From Campylorhamphus procurvoides (lineage: Eukaryota > Chordata > Aves > Passeriformes > Dendrocolaptidae): a stretch of DNA of 64,000 nucleotides. The translations under genes were made by a program, and so were the position numbers. The stretch spans positions 992,001-1,056,000 of the forward strand of contig WBMV01002681.1 in the NCBI GenBank assembly GCA_013396655.1, read 5' to 3'. Below are positions 1-13,400 of this stretch, piece after piece. Numbering within the stretch: the stretch's first letter is position 1; the number at the start of each line of letters is the position of its first letter. The notes under the pieces are model-generated. The model saw nothing but the letters and a program-made list of their open reading frames with translations, did no database searches and was not told the DNA's origin.

Positions 1-1619
1 TTCCTCATTCTTCTCTTTCTTGATTTCTCTGTTTTCGCTGATGATGATCTCTTTTTTTCACGTATACTTCTCATCCCCTTTTTCCTCTTGTACTGCTCAC
101 AGTTTCTCCTCTGTGGAAATGCACCTGCATTTCAGCACAATTTTCTGGTATTTTTGGTTCCCTGCAGCGATGGTTCCACATGTTATTCTGCATTTGCTTT
201 GAACAGGAGACAAAAGAGCGAACAAGGGAGAAAAGGGAGGTAGAGACACCTCTTCCTTTTAAGTGTGTATCCTGAATCTGTGGCTCCGAGCACCTTCCAG
301 ACATGTGGTGGATGAAATTATAAGCACCCACTCTAGTCTTTATTTTTTATCGTCACAAATTATTCTCTTTTTTAAATTTATTACATTCTGCACATTGTTG
401 TTCATGAATGCTGCTCTTAGAATGGGAGCTGTGAGCTTATGATATAAATTGAAATCAACTCTTGACACTGACTTACAGAGAAACTGTACGTCTGCAACAC
501 AATTGGAATAGCTTTAAAAAATATTTTCAGAAGGCAGTGCTTAGAGGTTATATTTTGGGAAACAGTATACCTTCTGGAGGAATTCAAGTTCTGCTTGTCC
601 ATGAGCAGACATTCTTGCACAGATTTGTGGTAGAGATTGCTTCCTGGCAGTGGACATTTCAAGGAATTTAGCTTGGAAAAATGAAGAATTCTAGTACTTT
701 CATGGTAAAAAATCTCTAGTATAGCTTAAAGGAAAAAAGTTGACAGAGCTAGAAAGAAAAATTTGTTGTTTCACTGCCATATGACAATATTGAAAATAAA
801 GCCTTCTCAGAGTCTATTTCCAAGTGGTCATAATACAGTTAAATTCCATATGTATTTTAATGCAGATGGCTAGAAGCATATTCTTGATACAAGGCCATTC
901 TTGTGCTAAATTTAAAATCCCTGCTCTGCTGTATTATAACAGTTCAAAATGTATGTTACCAAGCACACGTAATATCAGCAAATACAGATGTTTTCCTCCA
1001 GTCATTTTCAAAAATGACCAAAGTATTTCAGCTGAAATTTTATAAAAATTACAGTCAGAAGTTTTCTGATGTAGAATTTTTTAGCTGAAGTCATTGAAGC
1101 TTGACACTGCACAATTAAAGTGGAAATAAATATAATAAATATAAATAGTAAAAATAAGAAGTGTAAATGGGGTGTAGGAGAAAGTGTGTCAAACTTACAA
1201 ATGTAGCAATAAGCTCTTGCCTGTAGACCCTTAATGTTAGAAGATGAATTTGTTATTAAAGTTTAAGATGCTCCTCTTTTTATTGTCGTGACCTTTATTA
1301 GCAGCCTATAACTGGTCTATTGTTAGGCATGTTTTGACAGTGTGCATACTGCAATGAAGTATAGATGCTCTTCAGGTGTTGACTAAAGTATTTACTATTT
1401 CCATATTTAGATACAGGACAATTTTTCAATTATATGCCTTGTAATTGCTTAATCAGAAAGGTTATATAAAATAGTTTTAGCAGTAGGGGGGTTTCTGATT
1501 AACTGATAATGGAGCAAACCCATGTCACAGACTATTTTGATTATTTTGCCTTGATTACCAAATATTAATCTGAACTTTTTCAAGAAACTTATCCAAGTTT
1601 CTAAGTCTGATATTTATCC

Positions 1620-1669
1620 ACAGTATAGAAATGTTGTAAGAAATTGCAGTATTAGCGTTTCTATACTGT
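1620..1669. repeat. Inverted repeat, 12-bp arms, 26-nt loop
   Basis: acagtatagaaa (1620-1631) pairs with tttctatactgt (1658-1669). A few additional wobble pairs are possible inside the loop. As RNA it would be a short hairpin, but it is shorter than typical pre-miRNA stems. Confidence 0.75.
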
Positions 1670-4524
1670 CTTGCAAATTTGTTTCATCTCTGTTAAAGAT
1701 CAGTCCGCTTATCAGAAAATTGACCAGTATTATTTGAAGTATCATAATTATAGTATATATACTATATATATCTATAAATATAGCAGTATAATTATACCTT
1801 TCCAGCATAAAAGTACATTGAAGTACAGTTTTGTTTTGTCATGCCTACATCCATAGGTTTTATATTTTGACATACTGTATTACAATAGCAAGACTAGATA
1901 GGTCAGCATTTAATCATGGTTGACAAACACAAAGTGATTTATGAATTTAGCTATGCACTTTGAAGCACGTGGCAAAAAAACCCCCCAAAAACACCAAACT
2001 TCCTTCTTAAATAACCTATTCCCTTTCCTCTTCCAGCAAAACCAGTGTTGTAAAGAAAAGTGTAACACTTTTTTTCCTGTTTTTTAACTGAAACAGGCTT
2101 CAACTTTTTTTTGGTCATGTCTTAAAAGCTGGAAAAAGTTGCAATCATCAGTTCCTCTAGGAGAGAGAGAAGATATACATGACAGCAGCCTGTGATTCAG
2201 TTTCTTACAGTTTTAATGTGGCAAAATTGTCATTAAATATGTATTTGTTTACCAACCTAAAATTTACTGGTACTGTTTTGAAAGAAATTAGTATGGCCAT
2301 GAGAGTAGTTCATTAATCTTCTAAATGGATTCTTCTACTCTTTGCTGCTGTCTTGATAAGCAGATGAACATCACCTGTGTGAAAGAGGAATATAAGTGGA
2401 AGATATGAATTTAGAGAGGGTTTTTTATAATTAAAAAAAAACCCAACATAGCATTTACTAGAGTAATAAGATTTGTCTTGCTTAGGGAAACCTTTAGTAT
2501 AATTTCTCTGGATTCAACTCTGTTTTCTATCTGTAAGAAAAGCTCTAATACAATTTTCAGTTCAATAAAAGATATAGTGCATTTGAATAAAAACATAGAA
2601 TCTAATCTATTTCTTGGCTTATAAAGGAAGTTGGTAAATACTTTTGAAAATGAAGAGTAAAATTATTTGTGTCTATATGTATCTTTGTCCTTGAAAAGCT
2701 GTCAAATAAGTTGTCTTTCTATGCTTAAAAACAGAGGTATAGTCAACTCAAGAATGGAGGACAGGGACACAAGATATTTTTTGACCTAATAGAATGTTAT
2801 TGACTATATTACAATTACAAGAAATACATTTGTTATTGGCGGTTTTTTTCATTATTCATTGTCCCTGTTTAGAAAGTAGGAGGAAAATAGCTGCATCCAG
2901 ATTTTCCAAAGGGACCCAATGGAAATTTAGAACTAGGTTCACATTTGTTTAGAAACTAAAGGACTCTAAATTTCTTCATATGCATTTACGTAAATAGAGC
3001 ACTTGATCCCAGGTCAGTATGTCAGTGTGCTAACCAAACTCCAGGTAGAGAAGAAACATGCACCAGATTATTTCCATTCACAAACTCATGAAATCTGAAT
3101 GCTGAATCTGGCCTGAACACTTCTGCTTGTTGGAACTCCTTCGAGAATATACCATTTATCCCAGACCAGATTCTCAAAAATTATTTCCAAACATTTTCAG
3201 ATTTCCTGCATAAAAACCTTTGGAAATTCCTCTACCTTTGTCATCAGAATTGTGTCACTTCCTTATTATTCTCTTCACCACCCTGTGTAGGCTGCCAGGT
3301 GGGACATCCTTACACCCCTCTCGTACTGCATCAGGAATTGCTGGCTCTTGTGCCAACAAGTTTCTGGAACTGGCCTGTACAGTAATGCCCCATCTCACTT
3401 TGTAATTCTAAGAAGCATTAAGTAGACTTTAAGAACGACTAAGTAGACTTTTATGTGTGTTTTGAAATAAGTGCTGGGTAGGGTTTATACTTTTGCTGAC
3501 ATGTTTTACAGTCATCTACATCTGTGTTTCACTCCTCTCCACTTCCAGGTCGTGCAGACTCAATTGTTTTCAAGTTACATGCCTGTGTCAGAGAACAGCT
3601 TAGACAGTTGGAGAAACTGTGTTCATATCTGAGTCCTAACTGGGAATGAGTTCTAATTCAGTGTCTTTTGTTGTTGTCGTCGTATTTTAGCTTTTTTTTT
3701 TTCTTGTTAAAGAATAATTGTCATGAGAGTTCAAAAAAGTACACATATTTGAAATGGTGCTGTTGGTGTCCTGATTGTATTTAACAGTATGTAATAACTC
3801 TGGTAAGACAGAAGTGCAGACTTTATGCATTTAAGAAGAAAAAAGTGTAAATTCTGCCAGCTGTCATGGTAAACTAAGCAACTTACTAGCATTAAATCCA
3901 GTTTTATTTTCCTGTAGAATCTGTTAATGAACTTCAAGATGCAGGTCTCATTGCCCATTTAAAATGTCTCTATGAGTGAATTACCTGGTAATACAGCTCT
4001 CTTAAATATCTCTGCAAAATATCTAAGGATTGTTAGATGAGGAATTTTTATTTTCTTCTAATAACTCATCTGTCATCATGGACAATGAATATTTGCCTTT
4101 ACTTTTATCTAACTTAAGGCAAACTACATTTTTGTCTTGGCACTTCTTCACAATGGGCTTGCTCTGTTTGTGCATTTTACTACCCTGTGGGATAAAGATG
4201 TTAACTGTGAATCAGAAATTGTACAGTAGGTGTAAGGCATAAAATAAAATTGATACATTTTTCTGAGGAATGTCACTGGTTAAGTGACAAAAAATATTCT
4301 GATAGTCACTGAAAAAGAAAAGTCAAAGGTACATTTGAACCTGTCAGTTCAACACATTCCTGTTATCCCTTTAGGGGATATCATACAACTTGACACCAAC
4401 ATTTAAGCTTTGAAAATTATGAGCTCATCTATTTCAAATGGGATGTCACATGTTCCCAAGCCTTTGCCATTACTTATAATGGAAGACAGGATGATCACTT
4501 TTGTCATGTATTGATAGTGAATAA

Positions 4525-4659
<135 letters not shown>

Positions 4660-5287
4660 TAATTGTTGCCTTTATCCTTGAAATGTCACTAGTTTGGCTG
4701 AAATGCAAAAAAAGGGTGCAGAGCGCCTGAATCCGACAAGGCAAAGCAGTGCACATCCTTTCGACCCTATATTCCAAAATATTATTTTTATCGTGTCTAT
4801 TTGTAGTGTAGCCCTGAACACTGGAACAAAGTTCAGTTTGATGATTAGTGAAGTCTTAATACAGTAGACAAGGTGAAGAGGTGAAGTATAGCATTAGAAA
4901 TCAATAGGGAGTGTGGCTAGGTCAGGTGGAAAAATGAAAGACTGTTGGAAGGAGTGAGAGCTGCTGCAGGATTAAAATAAAATAAAAAAAAAATCTTATT
5001 ATTTCCAGGTCCCAAGATTTTATAACCTTTAAAACTCAATTCCCTAAAATTGTACTTACTTTCCTGAATAAAGGTTAAAGAATATATATATTTTTTTGAA
5101 TCATTCCCCTTCATTACATAGCTTTTCTCTCTGCACAAGGGGTCATCTTTCCATTACACATTGAACATTAACTGAAAAGACACAGGATAGTTACGGGTGA
5201 AATAGGAATTTAAAATAATGTGCTACTGCTACTTTGATGGCTGATAGAATAAGTGGCTACATTACATAAACATTGCATAAACTGTTT

Positions 5288-5296
5288 GGGGGGGGG
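5288..5296 (+). repeat. G9 homopolymer
   Basis: Nine consecutive guanines in otherwise AT-rich intron. This is a likely length-variable and sequencing-error-prone site. Confidence 0.9.
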
Positions 5297-7306
5297 CTGA
5301 TGTTTAAGCACATGAAAAATGTGAAATGAGTAAAGGTACAAACCTGAGAACTTGAGTTAAATAATGAAATAATTTCTCAAGAGGATTATGGTGCTTTTCC
5401 TTTCCAATAGTAATGAGGAACTGCACATGTTAATGGAGTATTTGAATAGTAGCATGAAGCACTTGGAGAGGTATGGTGAGAGGTGTGAGAGTCTGGTGAA
5501 AGCCTCCTGAAAGGTAAAGTCTGAAATGATCTGAAGGGACCATAGATCTGGTAGCAGAGCAGTAGCAAGAAGTACTGAGACTGAAACTGTAAGACCTGCC
5601 AGACTCGCCTGTTATGCTGTTATGTTTCTTTTTAAAGTGGAAACATGCTTCTCACATGTTGGATGAAAATGTGATAAAAACAAAACACTAACCAAAAATC
5701 CTAGAAAAAATAAACTTAACAAAAAATCCCTCGTGCTTCCCATGACAGTGCTTCACACAAATGGTTTATGGAAAGCATATAGAAAAATATTTTATTAGTT
5801 ATAGGAAGAAATCCTTACCTGATTAGATTTGAATATACTGCAATTTAAATGTACCTTTTAATTAAATACAAATTGAAGAGCAGACTTTCCCAACAAAATA
5901 TTAATATCTGGTGAAAATCATATATATCCTGGTACATATTAAGATGTAAACTTAAATCATATAATTGTAACCATTGAAAGGGTGAGTAAATGTTGACATC
6001 CCAAAGCAAAAAAGTGGGTGTACAGGTTTGTAGTGCTCCCAGTTGTATAATTACTACCAATTCATGTCAATAACTATTATTACCAATATAGTATTACATT
6101 GTCAGTATATGAGATATGTTTGTTAATATTCACTTCATCTATCCTGGTCATTATCATTAGTCCTACAATTAGGAACAAAAAGCATGGTTTCCCAAAGTTT
6201 ACAAGAAGTATTAGGAGGTAGTTATTTGGAGATTTGTTTACAATAATTAAATTACAATATTTGCTAATATGCTTGTTTGAACATTATCAACGTTTGCAAG
6301 TGGCACTCTTTTAATCTAATTTTTAACCTGCTGCCCCTTACTTGAGGATGTCACTGTAAATGAGAGCTTGATGTATGAGACCATATTTCACTCCTTATAA
6401 AATATACAAAAACATGTTTGCTCTACAGCCAAATTTTGCATTAACAAAACCCAGAAAGATTAGAGATCTGCATCTCCGAGCTTTGAGACAGTGAGCAAAC
6501 ATTCCGTGGGCAAATATTTGTTCAACCCTATATGTGATTTCTAACCTAATTAAGCTTGATTTTCTTGATATACATTCTGGACTCATGTTCTGTATGTTTT
6601 TTCTTCTGTGCGAGTGTGAAATGCAGAACAAAGTTGGACACAGTTCTTACATTGTCCAGAATAAGATGTGGTTTTGTGTCCAAATTGGGATTCAAGAATT
6701 TGAGGACAGAAACAGAGGTTCCAAAGGGAAAGAAACCCAAGTGGAAAAACAAACAAACAAAACTGGGACAAAATTAAGTATTTATTTTAATAATGATGTG
6801 TCAGTAAACAAGGCTGAAGATTTTACAGTTTAGAGAATTTGCACCTTATTTTCACTTCAGTAAGAAAGAAAGTTATGTGAAGAGTATTTAATGAGAGTAG
6901 ATAGATATGAAGTGTAAGTGGGGATGGCATGGACCATACTTGCAGCACGATAAAAGCATTGTCAGGCCAGTGTACACCTTCTATCACCTGGTATCAATGG
7001 GTGAGGGAAAGGAGTTGAAAACATTCGCATACTCTTGCATTTTATTACCCGTGGTTACACAGCAAAGCCTTATTCTCAGCTCTATTTAGGCACAGATATA
7101 TATGTTTTCAACTTAGAGATGATCTGAAAATATTTGATATAATAAAGAAAGTATAAATAATAATACTCAAAAAGTGACTGAGGCCAGGAAAGAAGGCAAA
7201 AAAAGAACTAAAAGGGATAGACTTTATTTCTGATCTAGATAGGCATGCTCCACATTTTAAAAGCATGCTTTTATTTTTAACATCGTCGTTGCATGAATTG
7301 ACATTT

Positions 7307-7342
7307 AAAAAAAAAAAAAAAGAAAAGAAAAAAAGAGAAAAG
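7307..7342 (+). repeat. A15 run followed by GAAA-type A-rich tract
   Basis: Fifteen adenines (7307-7321) are followed by purine-only sequence of GAAAA and GAAAAAAA type. No retroposed gene body is recognisable upstream, so I treat it as low-complexity sequence rather than as a retrocopy tail. Confidence 0.85.
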
Positions 7343-7739
7343 TAGCAGAACACATAACGTGTTTTGTTGTTGTAGTATATGAATGTGTTAGGATAACACA
7401 GAGCTACCTGTAGCACAAACTTCTCGTCTGTATATGAACAAAAGAAAGGCTCCTTTCCTAATTCAGAAAGTTGCTCATCACTGTGGGACTCTGAGGCCTC
7501 ATCACATAATTGTCTTAGTGTACTACCTGCTGTGCTCAATATCGAGTGAAAATGGAAGCTAGACCCCTCACCATCCTATTTCACAATTCTTCTTTTATTT
7601 AAATAATTTCAGTCAGTTTGGGGGACGCCAGACCTTTATAAATTAACAGCAGGGAAATACCAAAGGTGTCAGATTGCATATTTATCATCTTTCTCGTGTA
7701 ATACTTAAATATGTATTAAGAAGTGACTGACATAAATTA

Positions 7740-8110
7740 GGCAGATTTCAGAAGCCACAGGCCGTGGCTTGTAGAGGACCCCCTTCTGCTTGACATTTCA
7801 TCCTTGTCAAAGATCAAATTATTTTAATTTAGGCTGCAAATTATAAGAAATGAAGACTTCTTTGTGGGAATTCCCTGTGGTAATCTGACTTTTGTTGTTA
7901 CTGCTGCTTGTCAATGTGCAAAAGATATAATATGCATGCAAATAAGGTTAAAAAATATGTACTATCTAATTATCCAGCCAGTACATTCCACTTGAAGACA
8001 GTGGGAGGCCTGACACACAGTATGTGTTTGATTCATTGAGGCCTGCAGGGTATTTACACAAGATTACTTTTAATTATGAAATTAATATCTGTTTATCTAG
8101 AATGTATAGC
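7740..8110. promoter_or_regulatory. Candidate conserved non-coding element or enhancer in the DGKB intron
   Basis: The stretch holds an octamer-type POU site (ATGCAAAT near 7937), several homeodomain TAATTA/TTAATTA cores, an AGATCAAA resembling a TCF/LEF half-site near 7811, and a locally balanced composition without simple repeats. These motifs are common by chance in AT-rich DNA. The call is an inference from texture only; conservation could not be tested. Confidence 0.2.
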
Positions 8111-10174
8111 AGTAAGTGAGCATACACATGAGCAGAATTTTTAGCAAAATAAATCATCTTAGTATTTAATACATGTCAAATATAAGGGATAACCACAAAT
8201 TTGCTTCCAGAAATCACAGTTAAGACCTGTACCTTTTTTGTTGTAAGGAAAGTGTGATTAGAAAGTTACACTTTCAATTACAGTAGGTGCCACAACTGCC
8301 AACTCACTTTCAGATAAGTCTTTTGACTTTAAAAGTTTCCCTGTATGAATATAATCCACAGGTTTAAAATTTAATTCTTGAAAAGCAAATATGAAATGGA
8401 AATCTTAGTGGTGGAATTGTTCTCTCTCCAGATTTATGCTCTTCTTAGAAGAATTAAGAAGGTATGTGTGCATTATAATGCAGTTCTGTTTTGTGATCTC
8501 AGAAAGTTTCACAGTAAACAAATAATTATTCACAGTTATTTTTGAGTTGTACTTTGCTTTTCTTCAAAGCTGCAATAAAGGTTTAGGCAGAGAGGAAGAA
8601 GTGCCAGTGACCCACAGAGCAGCAAGCTGCAAGATGTCAGTGGACTATTACTGAAGCATGGTTAATTATTTTTCCAGTTTTCTTCCTGACTATTGTATAT
8701 TGGAATTACAAAATAATACTCTAAATCAGTTTTCAGTGGATGACTGGATCCCCTACTAGCTTGCAGAACATTGCAGGAGCAGGATCTAATGTTTTAGAAA
8801 AATATGCCACTATACACTGTGATGCGTGTGCCTTGCCAGGATATCTATATACTCTATCTCTGTTGTGAGGAATGAAGCTAATCTAACTCAAGCCAAGGTA
8901 CATGTATATGAATCCTGGGAACCTTGGCTGGTCCAGTGAACTAATGAGTGGAACTGAATGCTTTGCCTTCCACAGGTTCCACTGTACTATGAAGTTGGGT
9001 CTTTTTTATTTCTGTGGAGATTCTTCAGTATTTTGCTACAATTTTCTATGAGTTAGGGGCTTCCTTTGGTCCTAACCAATGTTGGTAGAAAGGAGAACAT
9101 AGCCTGCATAAATGATAGCCAGTGAAGGGTAGGTGTATCCTATGAAGCTAGGTGCATCTTTTCCAGTGTGCCTCAGGTGAACTGTATTTGCACATGTGGT
9201 AGGCATCGGATAAGATGCTGTAATTTTGTCACTGAACAGGATGATACCTTAAGATTCCTGAATGATTCTCCAGAACTGAAAAATATAGTCCCTTTATAAG
9301 ACATAATTGGAAGCCAGATTTAGCAAAGAATCTGGCTATCAAATGCCTCATAGTCTGGGTTTGCTATAGGGAGCAGGAGAAATACACACTAGTGACAAGA
9401 TGCACTACAGTCATGATCCCATCACTGAATCCCACAAAGATTACTTCTGTGCATCCAGTAAGTCTTGGAAGCATTTTAGGTCACTGATACCTCTTCTTTA
9501 TCTCTGTAACTTATCTTTTCCTTTGGCAATGTTGCATATTTCAAAGAACTGGGTGATGGAGGTTCTGGGATAAGAAATGCTTCAGCTGCATCAGACTTTG
9601 CTGTAACCAGTTCTACTAATCTTATCTCCTAGTAGAAGTTATTAGTCAGGCATGGCCCTATGGTGATATGCTTGTTTTGCCTTTGGATTAAAATTAAATC
9701 CTGTGTGATGTTTTGTTGCTTAGACCCTTTTCCATGAGGGTGTGTATTCTCTGCATGCCAGGACTTCAGTATTCCATTTCATGTGGAAGAGATTCAGTTC
9801 TTACAGTGACAAGTATCATTCCAAAATCATCAGACAGACAACTTAGCTGGCACAGACAACGAAACCCCTTCAGTTATTGATATACAAATTTTGGTAGTAT
9901 AAATGCTTTTCTGCTTATAGCTGTATTGAAGTTAGAAATATATTTTACTTGAGTCAGTGAATAGGTGTCAGATAACACGAATCTTCCAAATGGCCCCACA
10001 CTTAATCAATCAAAACCTTCTGAATGAGGGTCTGATCTTATCTCATACCTCCTTTTCAGATATAAGTATATATCGTAGATGTAAACATTGAATAAACTAT
10101 TAGCAGTGTTAAGAGTGATGAATTGCTGGAGAAAAATATCTGATAGGGAGAACATTAAGATTTTTCTTTCACTG

Positions 10175-10228
10175 CTTTCTCTCTCTCCTTTTTTTTTTCT
10201 TTCCCCTTTTTTTCTCCTTTCTTATCAG
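10175..10228 (+). other. DGKB: Splice acceptor with unusually long pyrimidine tract
   Basis: There are 49 consecutive pyrimidines at 10175-10223, interrupted only by the terminal atcag, with the AG at 10227-10228. Candidate branch adenosines lie upstream in ttcactg (10171) and aacattaaga (10151-10160), implying a branch point more than 50 nt from the AG. The acceptor fixes the exon start at 10229 in phase 0. Confidence 0.85.
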
Positions 10229-10424
10229 TGTGATGGAATTCAGCTGGACTTAATCAATATATCTCTGGAAGGAATTGCCATTCTGAACATCCCAAGCATG
10301 CATGGTGGATCGAATCTTTGGGGAGAGACAAAGAAAAGACGTAGCCATCGTCGGACAGAAAAGAAGAGGTCAGATAAAAGAACCACCGTTACAGATGCCA
10401 AGGAATTGAAGTTTGTATGCCAAG
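10229..10424 (+). CDS. DGKB: Diacylglycerol kinase beta, internal coding exon (accessory domain, first part)
   Basis: This 196-base exon has 65 codons plus one base. It starts in phase 0 (TGT GAT GGA) and ends in phase 1 before the donor gtaagg at 10425. The peptide contains [20 protein letters not shown], the hallmark of the diacylglycerol kinase accessory domain. A strongly basic linker ([17 protein letters not shown]) and VTDAKELKF follow. The long basic linker at this point favours the beta isoform; alpha and gamma differ here in my recollection. The accessory domain packs with the catalytic domain to form the lipid kinase. The last base G should combine with AT or AC in the next exon to give the Asp of the conserved DLSDQ block, which I did not find in the remaining 53.6 kb. 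The reading frame is intact. An upstream in-frame ATG at 10088 is intronic and is not a start. Confidence 0.95.
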
Positions 10425-13400
10425 GTAAGGTTACAGATTGATATAGGCTATGTGGCTCCATCAGTCAATTCAGTTGTATAATTGACCATGTATTGCCTTG
10501 TGTCTGAAAAAGGATAGACAGTTCTTAGATACTTCTTTTCTCGTGCATTTAGCTTTTCTGCTGGGAAGCTCTGGAGAAAAGGCGTAAACAAAGACATGCT
10601 AACAATTACAGTCTATGTACTTGCAAACCTGCCTCAGATGTTATCTGTTAAGCAGACTAAACACACCATGTGGCACTGTTTGCTACTGTGGCATTCAGTC
10701 TAGAAGTACCTGGAGATTTTGGAGTTGGAAAATGCTTCCTGAGCATTTATAATGGTCCTTAATGTCAATGTGAGTGAAACTTGGGGATAATCATGCCCTG
10801 TTTCTAGCAAGATTTTGCTAGAGGGATGGGAAACTACTTCAGAGTAAAAAAGACCAAGTTGCCTATACCTTTTATGTTACTGCACTGTGATGCTGTATGC
10901 AGTCTTTGAGTACATAGGCTGTAGTTGGTTTACACAGGTATGAACTATTCTTTCAGGGCTCATATATTTTCCTGGTGATTACTCTTGACAAAGCCTATAA
11001 TAAACAGTAATTTCTATTGTACTTTGAGAATCTGAATAGTATGCATTGCAACCCATTGGTGCATATCACAAGTTTTAGTGATCATAAACCATCACACTGT
11101 TCACAGAAAAAAGATGAACAGACCAGACTTTGAAAATGTTTTGGTAGTTTGTTTTTCCTCTTTTTATTCTGCAGAAAAGATTATCTTTTGCTTCAGAGTA
11201 TCTTCCTGATTCTCCTCCTTGTTCAGACTGAATAAAGATCAGGACTTTGTCTTACACTATTGTGATCCTTTTATTAGTTTTGAATATCCTATTTTTACAT
11301 TTTATCAGTAGTGATTTTTAAGTCACTAGTTATATCTTAGTTCATTAATATGTGTTGTAGTTTTAATTCAGCTAAATTATCTGGATGCAAAAGTTTAGGA
11401 CTAAAGTATTTTTTTAATGGCTTGGAGGCTGCAATAGATACCAGGACTCAACTGCTGTGTGTTTTAGCAATTTGGTATGTGTTCTCAGTATCTCAATGTG
11501 ATTTACCAATACAGTTTGTCAGCTGAAGTCTTATTAGGTGCTAAGCTTCTGCATGCACTACAATGTCTGTATTATGTCCTGAGGTTCAAGAGATGGATGT
11601 AGGCTGGTTGGTAAAGGGCTCACCAAAATTTTGCTTCTGAAAATAGGGAGACAGGACATCTGTCCTTTTTATAGTGGTGAAACAGACATTAACACGTCTT
11701 TAAGTATTGAAGTTATGTACATCTGATACATACGTAGCACTGATTTCAATCTACTGACTATATTTGGTGTATTACAAGGGCATTGTTACACTCCATTTCC
11801 ATTTTTCTGGACAGGATAAAATAAAATTATGATAAGAATATTCAAGAGTGAACAGGATTCTACATTATCTGTGGATGTGTTCATAATGCAGGCATTAGGC
11901 ATCTTAGTTTAGAAAAACTACTCTCATGACTTTGTTTCTAATCACTTTATATGCATTGTGGATATGAAAGTAGTTTCATCCAAAAAGCAATCTCAAAGAA
12001 GAGATTGACTTCTCACTATCATAAAGTAGAGCATCTTTGTCACCACTGAGTATATGGATAGTATTATTGTTTGCATCTACAGTATCAATTGAGTGCTGAA
12101 CAGGAGTATGTCTCTTGTATTTCCGAGTGGTCTGTATTGTGTCCTAGTTTGCAACACTGAGCAGTCTTGAGCGTGCAAACTGGATTCCTTTTAAATGGAG
12201 GGAGGGTGGGTTGGGGATGTGCATGCTCTGTCTGGAAGTGGGTGTTCAGTCCATGGAATCAAGTTAAAACAACTGAAAGTAGAACTCCAAAATGAATGTC
12301 GTGTGAACATTTGAAAATGAATTGATTTGCTATATAGATTCACTCCTATTTTGTACTGCAAAGACCAGTCATTTAATTCAGGTAGCTAAGGTAGTTTCTC
12401 AGACTGAATGTGCTACTTTGTCTCAGAATTCAAGATTATTGCTGAATAATGGAATTCAACCAATTTTATGCCTAGACTTCTAAAATAGTTTTGATAAATC
12501 TGAATCTACTCACTGTGGAAATAACTGTTACTTCTAAAGTGTTATGTTTTCTTCACTGGCTGATTGTTTTCTTAGGCGTGTACTTTTGGCACATCGTACC
12601 TTTTAGTTGGAAGAAAGCATTTTACAAACTATTAATGCCAGGTGCAGAAATAAGTATTTCGGTATTGAGAATTATGACAAATACATATCTGCCTGCTAAC
12701 TTGTGTTAATTTATTAACTGTTTCTGAGCAAATATCATTGCAATTCATTTTATTTTCAAATACAGTGTCTAATCACTTGACAATTAAACACTGCACTTTC
12801 TGGGAGATAGTAATCAAACATCATGTTTTCCTATGGATATGTGTTTATATATATACGTCAGGTTTTGGTGTCAGATTTTGTGGGGGGTTGGCTTTTTTAA
12901 ATCTAACTACTGTATATGGAATTTTTGAGAGGCATACACATTTAGTTTTAGACTTTTTTAGTTGATTGAAGCTTAGTACTCTGAGTCCTTAAATGGTGTA
13001 CTTACAAGGACTAGTGGAAGCTGTCTCCTCACTCTGGATATTTTGTTGCCCCTGGGCATATTGCACTTATCCTGTCACAACAGCCCCAGAAGGACTTCAC
13101 AAACTTCCGCGGAAAACTCACACTAGTGAGGTGCTGCTGCTGTCCTCCTGTTGTGCGTATCACATAACAAGCTGTGTACATAACAACATGTTCATCACTG
13201 CAGGAAAAAGGGTCAAATTTCTGCCAAATCTTTTTTCTTTCTTACATATCTGTACAGTGCAAGGAAGATATATTCCTCTGAGCCTACTTCCCTCTCTTTT
13301 TTTCTTTTCCTATTTACCTCTTGATGCAAAAAGGCTTGTATTTTCTTTGCCCTTCCCATTATCCACCTCTCTGCATACTCAATAGCCAAACCACAATTTG

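Noticed and set aside
1620..1669. microRNA precursor
   Set aside because: The 12-bp perfect stem with limited wobble extension is too short for a typical animal pre-miRNA.
7108..7539. 143-codon minus-strand open frame
   Set aside because: Its middle is a phenylalanine/serine string created by the A-rich tract at 7307-7342. It has no splice sites, homology or start context.
10088..10228. In-frame ATG and upstream extension of the DGKB exon frame
   Set aside because: The stretch translates the intronic pyrimidine tract (runs of Phe, Leu, Ser) and lies before a strong acceptor.
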